64,000 bases of DNA, taken from contig NZ_BMFP01000008.1 in NCBI RefSeq assembly GCF_014638845.1, forward strand, positions 146,907 to 210,906, read 5' to 3'. Shown here in pieces: positions 1-9,242 of this stretch. The DNA is from Pontibacter amylolyticus (lineage in GTDB: Bacteria > Bacteroidota > Bacteroidia > Cytophagales > Hymenobacteraceae). The notes beneath the pieces were generated by a model. It ran no database searches. It was not told where the DNA came from and was given only the letters and a program-made list of their open reading frames with translations. The stretch's first letter is position 1, and the number at the start of each line of letters is the position of its first letter. A program made the position numbers and the translations under genes.

Positions 1-3000
1 TTCACAGGTTTGGCAGAAGGCACGTACACCATCACAGTAAAAGACAACAACGGCTGTACTGTTGCGAAACAGATAGCTGTTGCCAACATTGCCGGCCCAA
101 CTGATTTCACGGCCACGCTGAAGGCGACCACTTGCGGCGCGGCGAACGGAGAAATCACGGTGACTGGCGTGACGGGCAACACCACGAGCTATACCTATAG
201 CAAAGACGGTGTGAACTTCCAGGCCTCCGCCACTTTCACAGGTTTGACGGCAGGTGCCCACAGCATTACGGTGAAGGATGCGAATGGCTGTACGTTCGCC
301 AAGTCGTTTACGCTGACCAACGTGGCCGGTCCAACAGCGGTGGCAGCCACCTCGGCTGCGGCGAGCTGCGCCAATAACGACGGCTCCATCACGGCTGGTG
401 CAGTTACAGGCGGCACTTCTCCTTATACCTACAGCATCAACGGCACCACCTTCCAGAGCGAAACGGCTTTCACCGGCCTGGCTTCTGGTAACTATACCTT
501 GACAGCGAAAGATGCTAACGGCTGTATTGTGACTAGAGCAGTTACGATCAACAAGAACATCCCGACCAACTTTGCCACTACCACGACAGCCTCCACTTGC
601 GGAAGCAACAACGGCTCGATCACGGTAGGCGCAGTAACGGGAGGTTTCGCTCCTTATACCTACAGCAAAGACGGTGTGAACTTCCAGACGGCCTCTACGC
701 TGACCGGCTTTGTGGCCGGAACGCACACCATCACGGTGAAGGACGCGAAAGGCTGTACCATCACCCGCCAGATTGCGGTAAGCGACGTGGCCGGACCTTC
801 TAACCTGACTGCCTCTGCCAATTCATCGACTTGCGGTAACCCGAACGGACAAGTGGCGGTGACGAACGTGAGCGGTGGCGTGGAGCCTTATACCTACAGC
901 ATCAACGGCGGCACTTTCCAGACTTCGGCGACATTCACTGGCCTGGCGGAAGGAACCTACAGCATCTCGGTGCGCGACGCCAACGGCTGTACCTTTGCCA
1001 AAGACGTGGCGGTAAGTAACATCGCCGGTCCGAACTTTACGGCAACAGCGCAGGCCTCTACCTGCGGCGCCAGCAACGGACGCATCAGCGTGAGCGAGGT
1101 AAACGGCGGCACGACCCCTTATACCTACAGCATCAACGGCGGTACTTTCCAGAGCGGCACAGGCTTTACAAATCTGGCGGCCGGCACTTACACGATTGCC
1201 GTGAAAGATGCGAACGGCTGTACAGCTACCCGTGAGGTGGAAGTGACCGATATCGCCGGTCCATCTGACCTGACGCTTGCTTCGAAAGCCTCTACCTGCG
1301 GCAGCGCGAACGGTTCTGTTTCTGTGAACAATGTAGCAGGCGGCACGGCTCCTTATACTTATAGTATAGACGGCACCAACTTCCAGGCTACAGCTTCTTT
1401 CGGAACGGTGCTGGCGGGAACTTATACCATCACGGTAAAAGATGCCAACGGCTGTACTTTCAGCAAAGCGATTGTAGTGGAAGATGTCGCCGGACCAACC
1501 GACCTGACTGCCACAACCAAAGCGACTACCTGCGGCACCAGCAATGGTGAGATTACAGTGACAGGGGTAACAGGCGGAGCGACAGGCTATACCTACAGCA
1601 AGGACGGTGTGAACTTCCAGGCTGAAACCACCCTGACTGGCTTTGCAGCAGGCACGCATTCGATCACCGTGCGCGACGCCAACGGCTGTACTTTCACCAA
1701 GTCAGTTACGGTAGCCAACATCGGCGGCCCAACGGCAGTTGCAGCTTCAGCTACACCGGCCAGCTGTAACGACAACGACGGCTCGATCACCGCTGGAACG
1801 GTAACAGGTGGCACAGCTCCTTATACCTACAGCATCAACGGTACAAACTTCCAGAGCACAACAGCCTTTACAGGACTTGCCTCTGGTAGCTATACCTTGA
1901 CAGCGAAAGACGCCAACGGCTGTATCGTGACACGCACGGTGACGGTAGGCGAGAACGTGCCAACTAACTTTGCTCACACGACAGTGCCATCTACCTGTGG
2001 TCGCAGCGACGGCAGCATCACGGTGGGCACGGTTACAGGTGGTACGGGTACCTATACCTATAGCATCAACAACGGCAGCTTCCAGACGGGCACTACTTTC
2101 ACCGGACTGGCAGCAGGCGCGCACCGCATCACGGTACGCGATACAAAAGGCTGTACCTTCACCAAGTCAGTTACGCTGGAAAATGTGGCAGGACCACAGT
2201 TCACAGCCTCGACCAAAGCCACTACCTGCGGTGCCAGCAACGGCAGCATTATGGTAGGAACAGTTACAGGCGGCGTAGCCCCTTATACCTACAGCATCAA
2301 CGGCACGACCTACCAGAGTACGACTACTTTTGCCAATGTAAGGGCAGGGGAGTACTTTGTTTCGGTGAAAGACGCCAACGGCTGTATCGGTACGGTAACA
2401 GTTGAAGTACAGGATATCGCCGGACCAACTGACTTCACACTGGCTGATGCTTCCTCGACCTGCGGTAACAGCAATGCGAGCATCAGCATTAGCAATGTGG
2501 TAGGCGGCACGGCTCCTTATACCTACAGCATTGACGGCAATAACTTCCAGACTTCAGCCAACTTCGGTTCGCTGGCAGCAGGGGAGTACACCATCACGGT
2601 GAAGGACGCCAACGGTTGCTTGATTACTAAGACCATCGAAGTAACGGACATTCCGGGACCAGGCGAACTGACACTGGCCAGCACGGCCTCTACCTGCGGC
2701 AGCGCCAACGGTGTGGTAACCGTAAACGGCGTGACCGGTGGAACAGCCCCGTATACTTACTCGATCAACGGTACAACTTACCAGGCCGGAACCCGCTTTG
2801 AGTCTGTGCTGGCAGGGAAGTATACCGTGACGGTGAAGGACGCGAATGGCTGTACCCTGAGCAGAGAGATCACCGTGACCGATATCGCTGGTCCATCTGA
2901 TCTGGTAGCCACTGCCAAAGCCTCTACTTGCGGCGCGGCAAACGGCGAACTGACCATCACAGGCACAACAGGCGGAACAGCTCCTTATACCTACAGCAAA

Positions 3001-6000
3001 GACGGTGTGAACTTCCAATCGGAGCTGACACTCACTGGGTTTGCAGCGGGTTCGCACACCATCACCGTGCGCGACGCCAACGGCTGTACTTTCGAGAAGG
3101 CTTTTGATGTGACCAACATTGGCGGACCTACTGCAGTGGCGGCAACGTCAGGTGCAGCAAGCTGCGCCGACAACGATGGTTCCATCACGGCCGGTGCGGT
3201 AACGGGCGGTGTAGCTCCTTATACCTACTCAATTAACGGCACCACCTTCCAGAGCGGAACGGCTTTCACAGGCCTCGCCTCCGGAAGCTATACCCTGACG
3301 GTGCGTGACGCCAACGGCTGTACAGTGACCCGAGCCGTGACCATCAACAAGAACATCCCAACCAACTTCGCTACTACCACGACAGCCTCTACTTGCGGAA
3401 GCAACAACGGCACGATCACAGTGGGTGAAGTTACCGGTGGATTTGCTCCTTATACCTACAGCAAGGACGGTACGACCTTCCAGACCTCGGCTACGCTGAC
3501 TGGCTTTGTGGCCGGAACGCACACCATCACGGTGAAGGATGCCAAAGGCTGTACTTATACTGCACAGGTGCAGGTGAGCGATATCGCGGGTCCGTCGGCA
3601 CTGGCGATTGCGCCAAGAGCAAGCACCTGTGGCAATGCAAACGCTTCGTTCGCCATCAATGGCGTGACTGGCGGAACGGCTCCGTATACCTTCAGCATCG
3701 ATGGTACCAACTTCCAGAGCGCGACTACTTTTGCTTCTCTGGCTGCCGGTACCTACCAGGTGACGGTGAAGGATGCGAACGGCTGTACCTATACCCAGGC
3801 AGTAACGCTGGAGAACATCCCGGGTCCGTCTGACTTCGTAGCTTCGGCCCAGTCTTCGAGCTGCGGTCGTGCGAACGGAAGCATCACGGTAAGTAACGTA
3901 AATCCGGGCACAGCGCCTTATACCTACAGCGTCGATGGTACCAACTTCCAGACTTCAGCCACGCTGACAGGTCTGCTGGCCGGTAAGCACACCATCACCG
4001 TGAAAGATGCCAACGGCTGCGTGGTTTCGAAAGAAGTGACGATAGAGAATGTGCCTGGTCCGAGCAACATGACGCTGGCCAGTACGGCTTCTACCTGCGG
4101 CAGCGCGAACGGTGCCATTACGGTAACAGGTGTGACAGGCGGAACAGCCGGCTATACCTACTCCATCAACGGTAACAGCTTCCAGGCAGGCACCAGCTTC
4201 GAGGCTGTATTGGCAGGAACCTATACCATGACAGTGAAAGATGCCAACGGCTGTACCTTCAGCAAGGAGATCGTGGTGACGAACATCGCCGGACCTTCCG
4301 ACCTGATCGCTTCTGCCAAAGCATCTACTTGCGGCGCGGCAAACGGTGAGCTGACCCTGACGAATGTTTCAGGTGGAACCGCTCCTTACAGCTACTCCAT
4401 CGACGGTAAGAACTTCCAGGCGGCAGCTACCTTTACAGGTCTACTGGCCGGAAGCCACAACATCACGGTGAAAGATGCCAATGGATGTACGTTTGCCAAA
4501 GCCTTCACGGTAACGGATATCGCAGGTCCTTCTGCGGTAGCGGCGAGTGCGCAAGCGGCAACCTGTGCTGACAACGACGGCCGCATTACGGCTGGCGCAG
4601 TAACGGGGGGCACGGCTCCTTATACCTACAGCCTGAACGGCGGCGCTTTCCAGTCCGGCACAGCCTTCACGGCACTGGCCTCAGGAGAGTATACCCTGAC
4701 GGTGCGCGATGCCAACGGTTGCGAAATGACGACCACAGTGAAAGTTGAGAAAGACGGTCCGGGCAGCTTTGTTGCCTCAACCAGCAGCTCAACCTGCGGC
4801 AGCGACAATGGCAGCATCCGGGTTGCTTCGGTGAACGGCGGCGTGGCTCCTTATACCTACAGCCTGAATGGTGGTGCCTTCCAAAGCGCAGCCAGCTTCT
4901 CAGGTCTGATGGCAGGGGCGTACACGGTGACTGTAAAAGACGCCAACAACTGTACGCACACCGAGACCATCACGATCAACAACGTGGCCGGTCCATCTGA
5001 CCTCACTGCTTCAGCTCAGAACACCACGTGCGGCAACAGCAACGGACAGATCAGCGTGAGCAACGTGACGGGCGGAACAGCCCCTTATACCTACAGCATC
5101 AACGGTACCAACTTCCAGACGTCAGCCAGCTTCACGGGCCTGGCGGCTGGCGAGTACCAGGTGACGGTGAAAGATGCCAACGGCTGTACGTTCGCCAAAG
5201 CGGTGACGGTAACGAACACTAACGGTCCGTCAGCATTTGCGACTACAACCAAAGCCTCTACCTGCGGCGCCAGCAACGGCAGCGTGACGATTGGTGCGGT
5301 AACCGGCGGCAAAGCTCCTTATACCTACAGCAAGGACGGATCAACTTACCAGCCTACAGCTGAACTGACAGGTATGGCGGCAGGCAACCACACGGTATAC
5401 ATCAAAGACGCCAACGGCTGTACCTTCAGCAAAGCAGTAGTCATTGAGAACATTGCCGGCCCGACGGAATTTGCGCTGACGGCCTCTACAGCAACCTGTG
5501 GCGAAGCCAACGGTGGCATCGTGGCAAGCGGCGTGAAAGGCGGAACAGCTCCTTATACCTACAGGCTGAACGACGGTGCCTTCCAGAGCGACGCGGCCTT
5601 TACTTCAGTAGCGGCAGGTGAGCATACCATCACCGTGCGCGATGCCAACGGCTGTACAATCGAGAAGAAAGTAGTGGTAGATAACGTAGCGGGTCCTTCG
5701 GCCCTGACTGCAACTGCAACTGCTGCCTCTTGCGACGCGAATGATGGTAAGATCACAGTAAGCCAGGTAACTGGCGGTGTGGCACCTTATACCTACTCTA
5801 TCAACGGCGCTGCTTTCCAGGCTTCCACTGCCTTCGCGGCACTTGCTCCGGGTGAGTACGAAGTGATGGTGAAAGACGCTAACGGCTGTACCACTTCTAC
5901 GACGGTAACAGTTGGTCAGAAAGGTCCGAAAGAAGCGACCGTAGCGGCCAAACAAGCGGCCTGCGGCGAGGCAAACGGTTCTATCACGGTAACGGCAGTA

Positions 6001-7356
6001 AACGGTGGCACAGCCCCTTATGCCTACAGCCTGAACGGTGGCAGCTTCCAGGCTTCGGCTACTTTTGCTAACCTGGCGGCAGGTGCTTATACCATTACCA
6101 TCAAAGACGCCGAGGGTTGTGCCATCAGAGTAGAGCAAGCGGTGACAACGAGCGGTGGTGTGGAAAGCTTTACAGCGACTGGCACCGATGCCAGCTGCGG
6201 TGAACGCAACGGACGCATCGCCATCAGCGCGATCGTAGGCGGCACGGCTCCTTATACCTACAGCATCGACGGAACTAACTTTGTGACTGATGCCACCTTC
6301 ACCGGTCTGGCCGAAGGCGACTATACAGTAACGGTGAAAGATGCCAGTGGCTGTATCCAGATCCAGAAAGTGACCCTTCAGAATAGCCCGATGCTGACCG
6401 ATGTGAAGTTCACCGTATCGGCTGCCACTTGTGGCGATAAAGCCGGTGAAGTGAAAGTAACCGAGGTAAAAGGCGGTACGGCTCCTTACAGCTACTCACT
6501 GGATGGTGCTAACTTCTCTGCTTCAGCCACACTGGCGAACGTAGCGGCCGGAAGCTATACCTTGATCGTGAAAGACGCCAAAGGCTGTACCTTCTCTGTG
6601 CCGGTAACAGTAGCTGGCCTGTCGAGCAAAGTGGCCAATGTTAGTCACATCAGCTGCTTCGGCGAGAAGAACGGTACGATCCTGATCGAGGCGACCGGCG
6701 GCGATGCGAACACAGAGTACAGCATTGACAACGGCAAGACCTTCCAGAAAAAACCAGAGTTCACGGGACTGGCCAAAGGAACCTACCAGGTAGTAACCCG
6801 CTTCTCTTCTACTTGCACCATTACACTGGGTGCCGTGGAAATTAAGGAGCCGGCTGCCCTGCAAGTGGAGATGGCTGTGACGGATGGCAAACCAGGCAAG
6901 CCAAACTCAGGCAGCGCCAAAGTAAGCGCGATCAGCGGAGGAACGGCACCATACGTCTACTCACTGAACGGTGGAGATTTTGTAGCCGAGTCAGAGTTCC
7001 TGAACCTGCGCGGTGGCAAGCACTACCTGAAAGTGCGCGATGCCAATGGCTGTATCACCGAAGTTGAGTTTGATGTGACAAGCTTAGGCGAGTTGGACAT
7101 CCCGAATGGTTTCACACCGAACGGCGACGGCATCAACGACACCTGGGTGATCCGCAACCTGCCGGAAACCTACCCTAACTGCAGAGTAACGGTTTACAAC
7201 CGCTGGGGCAGCCCGGTATTCGAATCGAAAGGATATGGCAACGAGTGGGACGGTACGAACAAAGGCAAACGACTGCCTGACGGTACTTACTACGCCATCA
7301 TTGAGTTCGGTGACGATACGCCGGCTGTCAAGACATCAGTGACCATCATGCGTTAA
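1..7356 (+). CDS. SprB-like giant repeat adhesin, 5' end outside window
   Basis: The reading frame is open from the first base and ends at TAA 7354-7356, so this is the C-terminal 2,451 residues of a larger protein; the TTG at 10 is not a start. It consists of about 30 repeats of roughly 78 residues (SprB repeat type), each with an AGP(T/S) opening, two cysteines (TCG and NGC), an APYTYS core and a VKDANGC motif. The two cysteines per unit suggest one disulfide each. The last ~85 residues, from about 7,090, are a gliding-motility-associated C-terminal domain (FTPNGDGINDTW, YNRWG and LPDGTYY motifs), the type B signal for type IX secretion. SprB of Flavobacterium johnsoniae is a mobile surface adhesin for gliding; a similar role here is inference. 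The porP/sprF-like gene 27 nt downstream is the usual partner. Units fall into six-unit blocks, described in findings. Confidence 0.93.
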   Translation, partial: FTGLAEGTYTITVKDNNGCTVAKQIAVANIAGPTDFTATLKATTCGAANGEITVTGVTGNTTSYTYSKDGVNFQASATFTGLTAGAHSITVKDANGCTFAKSFTLTNVAGPTAVAATSAAASCANNDGSITAGAVTGGTSPYTYSINGTTFQSETAFTGLASGNYTLTAKDANGCIVTRAVTINKNIPTNFATTTTASTCGSNNGSITVGAVTGGFAPYTYSKDGVNFQTASTLTGFVAGTHTITVKDAKGCTITRQIAVSDVAGPSNLTASANSSTCGNPNGQVAVTNVSGGVEPYTYSINGGTFQTSATFTGLAEGTYSISVRDANGCTFAKDVAVSNIAGPNFTATAQASTCGASNGRISVSEVNGGTTPYTYSINGGTFQSGTGFTNLAAGTYTIAVKDANGCTATREVEVTDIAGPSDLTLASKASTCGSANGSVSVNNVAGGTAPYTYSIDGTNFQATASFGTVLAGTYTITVKDANGCTFSKAIVVEDVAGPTDLTATTKATTCGTSNGEITVTGVTGGATGYTYSKDGVNFQAETTLTGFAAGTHSITVRDANGCTFTKSVTVANIGGPTAVAASATPASCNDNDGSITAGTVTGGTAPYTYSINGTNFQSTTAFTGLASGSYTLTAKDANGCIVTRTVTVGENVPTNFAHTTVPSTCGRSDGSITVGTVTGGTGTYTYSINNGSFQTGTTFTGLAAGAHRITVRDTKGCTFTKSVTLENVAGPQFTASTKATTCGASNGSIMVGTVTGGVAPYTYSINGTTYQSTTTFANVRAGEYFVSVKDANGCIGTVTVEVQDIAGPTDFTLADASSTCGNSNASISISNVVGGTAPYTYSIDGNNFQTSANFGSLAAGEYTITVKDANGCLITKTIEVTDIPGPGELTLASTASTCGSANGVVTVNGVTGGTAPYTYSINGTTYQAGTRFESVLAGKYTVTVKDANGCTLSREITVTDIAGPSDLVATAKASTCGAANGELTITGTTGGTAPYTYSKDGVNFQSELTLTGFAAGSHTITVRDANGCTFEKAFDVTNIGGPTAVAATSGAASCADNDGSITAGAVTGGVAPYTYSINGTTFQSGTAFTGLASGSYTLTVRDANGCTVTRAVTINKNIPTNFATTTTASTCGSNNGTITVGEVTGGFAPYTYSKDGTTFQTSATLTGFVAGTHTITVKDAKGCTYTAQVQVSDIAGPSALAIAPRASTCGNANASFAINGVTGGTAPYTFSIDGTNFQSATTFASLAAGTYQVTVKDANGCTYTQAVTLENIPGPSDFVASAQSSSCGRANGSITVSNVNPGTAPYTYSVDGTNFQTSATLTGLLAGKHTITVKDANGCVVSKEVTIENVPGPSNMTLASTASTCGSANGAITVTGVTGGTAGYTYSINGNSFQAGTSFEAVLAGTYTMTVKDANGCTFSKEIVVTNIAGPSDLIASAKASTCGAANGELTLTNVSGGTAPYSYSIDGKNFQAAATFTGLLAGSHNITVKDANGCTFAKAFTVTDIAGPSAVAASAQAATCADNDGRITAGAVTGGTAPYTYSLNGGAFQSGTAFTALASGEYTLTVRDANGCEMTTTVKVEKDGPGSFVASTSSSTCGSDNGSIRVASVNGGVAPYTYSLNGGAFQSAASFSGLMAGAYTVTVKDANNCTHTETITINNVAGPSDLTASAQNTTCGNSNGQISVSNVTGGTAPYTYSINGTNFQTSASFTGLAAGEYQVTVKDANGCTFAKAVTVTNTNGPSAFATTTKASTCGASNGSVTIGAVTGGKAPYTYSKDGSTYQPTAELTGMAAGNHTVYIKDANGCTFSKAVVIENIAGPTEFALTASTATCGEANGGIVASGVKGGTAPYTYRLNDGAFQSDAAFTSVAAGEHTITVRDANGCTIEKKVVVDNVAGPSALTATATAASCDANDGKITVSQVTGGVAPYTYSINGAAFQASTAFAALAPGEYEVMVKDANGCTTSTTVTVGQKGPKEATVAAKQAACGEANGSITVTAVNGGTAPYAYSLNGGSFQASATFANLAAGAYTITIKDAEGCAIRVEQAVTTSGGVESFTATGTDASCGERNGRIAISAIVGGTAPYTYSIDGTNFVTDATFTGLAEGDYTVTVKDASGCIQIQKVTLQNSPMLTDVKFTVSAATCGDKAGEVKVTEVKGGTAPYSYSLDGANFSASATLANVAAGSYTLIVKDAKGCTFSVPVTVAGLSSKVANVSHISCFGEKNGTILIEATGGDANTEYSIDNGKTFQKKPEFTGLAKGTYQVVTRFSSTCTITLGAVEIKEPAALQVEMAVTDGKPGKPNSGSAKVSAISGGTAPYVYSLNGGDFVAESEFLNLRGGKHYLKVRDANGCITEVEFDVTSLGELDIPNGFTPNGDGINDTWVIRNLPETYPNCRVTVYNRWGSPVFESKGYGNEWDGTNKGKRLPDGTYYAIIEFGDDTPAVKTSVTIMR

Positions 7357-7383
7357 GTTTCGCCATTTTAGAAAGAGACCGTT

Positions 7384-8337
7384 ATGAAAAATAATATATT
7401 AATTCTCTGCTTCCTGCTGATCGCCTTCACAGCTTCGGCCCAGCAGAAAGCCCTTTACTCGCAGTACATGACCAATTACTTCATTCTCAACCCGGCCGTA
7501 GCCGGGTTTGAGAAGGATGTAAGCATCAAAATGGGCTACCGCAATCAGTGGGTTGGCTTCGAGGGGGCTCCCAAAACCTTTTACCTGAGTGGAGAAGGCG
7601 CTTTGTTTAACAGGCAGCTGAAGCGCAGTCGCAAAGCACAGGGCTTCCATGGGGCTGGCGGTATGGTCTATACTGACCAGACTGGTCCAACCACTCGTAC
7701 CGGTGCCCTGGCTTCCTACGCTTACCACGTGCCTTTGAACCGAAGCATCTTTCTGTCCTCTGGCTTCTCTGCCGGCTTCCAGCAGTTCCGCTTCGACCCG
7801 GCCAAGGTGCGCCTGGCAGACGGTTCCAACGAGCGTGACCCCGTGACCAACCACGGCCGCGTGGACGCTTTTATGCCCGACCTGACGCTTGGCACGTTCA
7901 TGCACTCAGAAGACTTCTACTTCGGTATTTCTCTGTTTCAGGTGCTGGGTAATAAGATACACGAAGTGGATGGGGGAGAAGAAGTGAGCCGCCTTTCGCG
8001 CCACTTGTTTGTATCCGGTGGATATAACTTTGATGTGCACGACAAGATCCGCCTGATGCCTTCGGCTTTGCTCAAGTATGTGCAGGGTGCCCCGATTCAG
8101 GCTGACTTTAACCTGAAAGGCGCCTACCACATGAGCAAGCGCCGTCAGAAGTCAGTGTACGATGACCAGGTATGGGCAGGCATCTCTTACCGCACCCAGG
8201 ACGCCATCGTAGGTCTAGTGGGTGTACAGTTCCAGGAGCAGTTCCAGCTGAGCTATACCTACGACATCACCGTGTCGCCTGTGCGCCACCACAGTGCAGG
8301 TTCTCACGAAATCGTACTAGGTTACCGCTTCAAATAA
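7384..8337 (+). CDS. PorP/SprF family type IX secretion outer-membrane protein
   Basis: 317 residues with an N-terminal signal peptide ending near ASAQQ and the family opening QxALYSQYMTNYFILNPAVAG, followed by predicted outer-membrane beta strands and a terminal strand ending in RFK. PorP/SprF proteins are outer-membrane proteins of the type IX secretion system; SprF is needed specifically for secretion of SprB, and PorP-type proteins anchor or assist substrates with type B C-terminal domains. The gene begins 27 nt after the SprB-like adhesin stop, with no terminator between, so the two are probably co-transcribed as a substrate/partner pair. A strong hairpin terminator follows at 8361. I could not separate a PorP from a SprF assignment by eye, so no symbol is given. 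Confidence 0.92.
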   Translation: MKNNILILCFLLIAFTASAQQKALYSQYMTNYFILNPAVAGFEKDVSIKMGYRNQWVGFEGAPKTFYLSGEGALFNRQLKRSRKAQGFHGAGGMVYTDQTGPTTRTGALASYAYHVPLNRSIFLSSGFSAGFQQFRFDPAKVRLADGSNERDPVTNHGRVDAFMPDLTLGTFMHSEDFYFGISLFQVLGNKIHEVDGGEEVSRLSRHLFVSGGYNFDVHDKIRLMPSALLKYVQGAPIQADFNLKGAYHMSKRRQKSVYDDQVWAGISYRTQDAIVGLVGVQFQEQFQLSYTYDITVSPVRHHSAGSHEIVLGYRFK

Positions 8338-8360
8338 GATCCAAGTCCATCGTTCACAAA

Positions 8361-8396
8361 GCAGAAAGGCCAGCGCATTTGCGCTGGCCTTTCTGC
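8361..8396 (+). terminator. Rho-independent type hairpin after porP/sprF-like gene
   Basis: A perfect 17-bp inverted repeat (8361-8377 with 8380-8396, loop TT) lies 23 nt after the stop codon of the PorP/SprF gene. The following T-content is short (TTTA), so it may work as a terminator or as a 3' mRNA stabiliser. Confidence 0.75.
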
Positions 8397-8441
8397 TTTA
8401 TAGGAGCTCGTTTACTGCCATGAAGTTTGCCTTTTGATGGC

Positions 8442-8527
8442 AGGTATAGCGAAGCATGATGGCGCGAGCGTCCTCGCTCGTGTCTGGTATCGTGGGTCTG
8501 GCCCAGGTATAAGGTATAGCAGGTATA
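8442..8527 (+). repeat. Cluster of AGGTATA words
   Basis: The 7-mer AGGTATA occurs at 8442, 8505, 8512 and 8521, the last three almost back to back. Between the first and the others is an 8-bp hairpin (8463-8470 with 8475-8482, loop TCCT). The same word recurs throughout the window on both strands (see findings). No gene is visible here. Confidence 0.7.
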
Positions 8528-8552
8528 GCAACTTCTTTTATTTTATAGCTTG

Positions 8553-8662
8553 CCCTGGCCGGGCGGGCCCTACTTTTTTACTTGATAAAAAAAGTAGGCA
8601 AAAAAATCAAGACGCTCCAAACTCGCTGAACGCTCGAACAGTGGAGCGTCGTAAAGTGCACC
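8553..8662 (+). repeat. 110-nt structured dispersed repeat, copy A
   Basis: This element matches the reverse complement of 28448-28557 over its whole length with roughly 85-90 % identity by eye. It opens with a GC-rich block (CCCTGGCCGGGCGGGCC), then an A/T hairpin (8570-8579 with 8588-8597), then a conserved linker, then a hairpin with arms 8611-8618 and 8643-8650, and ends at GTGCACC. Differences between the copies preserve base pairing in both hairpins, which points to selection on RNA or single-stranded DNA structure. It sits in a convergent intergenic gap. No coding sequence is credible inside it. Confidence 0.85.
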
Positions 8663-8693
8663 TGGTTAGTGTGATTTGTTTCATAGCCTCCGG

Positions 8694-9053
8694 GGCAAGT
8701 TAGTCTTGCTATACCTTTCAGTGTTTGTCATTTCGAACGCTAGTGAGAAATCTGAATCTTGAAGCTAGCTTAACTTCGAAGCTATACCTGAGAAGTGCAG
8801 TTACAGACTCCCCTCCTTAGACAAGGAGGGGCAGGGGTGGTTGGACCCGGTACGGCAAAAGAATTACTGCAGCTACAGCACATATACCTTTAAAGAAGTA
8901 GATGTATAAGATTCCCCTCTAGGGAGGGGCAGGGGTGTGTCATAGCAACTGCCTGACCTCCCTTCAACCAAGATCCTTTCAGGATGACAGGTAGCAGGGG
9001 GATGTCAATCGATCCTAGTTTCCCCTCTGGGAGTAGAGGCCCTCTAAAAAGAA
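8694..9053 (+). repeat. Cluster of REP-like palindromes, copy A
   Basis: Several short elements recur, inverted, at 28100-28420. A hairpin segment at 8694-8717 (GCAAGTTAGTCTTGC then TATACCT) matches one at about 28393-28415. A palindrome at 8806-8857 has CCCCTCCTT/AAGGAGGGG arms followed by GCAGGGGTGG and GGACCCGGTAC; it matches 28206-28256 almost base for base. A shorter CCCCTC/GAGGGG relative lies at 8913-8935. GGGGGATGTCAATC at 8997-9010 and a CCCCTCTGGG...GTAGAGGCCCTC module at 9023-9045 also have inverted relatives. The layout resembles bacterial REP/BIME clusters in 3' intergenic DNA. No RAYT transposase is in the window. Confidence 0.75.
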
Positions 9054-9180
9054 ATGGGCAGGGGATGTATTTAAATGAGCTGAACAACCGACTGAAACTA
9101 CGCAGCTATACCTGAAAAATGGCTATGGCGGAAATGCTCTCTTTTGCGAAGAATGGAGTGGACACCGCGTCATCTCAGGC

Positions 9181-9232
9181 ATCCCCAATGAAAAAGGCCG
9201 ATGCATGTTCATCGGCCTTTTTCATTGGGGAT
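9181..9232. terminator. Bidirectional terminator hairpin at convergent gene ends
   Basis: A perfect 23-bp inverted repeat (9181-9203 with 9210-9232, loop CATGTT). It contains five T on the plus strand (CGGCCTTTTTCATT) and the symmetric run on the minus strand. It lies 10 nt after the stop of the minus-strand M14 peptidase gene, so it most likely terminates that gene and may stop transcripts arriving from the left. Confidence 0.85.
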
Positions 9233-9242
9233 TTATACCTTA

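Noticed and set aside
823..1659. Long minus-strand open frame inside the SprB array
   Set aside because: Repeated codon patterns of the adhesin produce long antisense frames; the translation is Cys/Arg-rich with no domain.
8434..8703. An 89-codon open frame in the first repeat gap
   Set aside because: It runs through hairpins and repeats, has no recognisable protein pattern and is not preserved in the second copy.
8800..9060. Possible CRISPR array from the repeated CCCCTC/GAGGGG motifs
   Set aside because: The motifs are palindromes of unequal length and spacing with no uniform spacers, and no cas gene is present.
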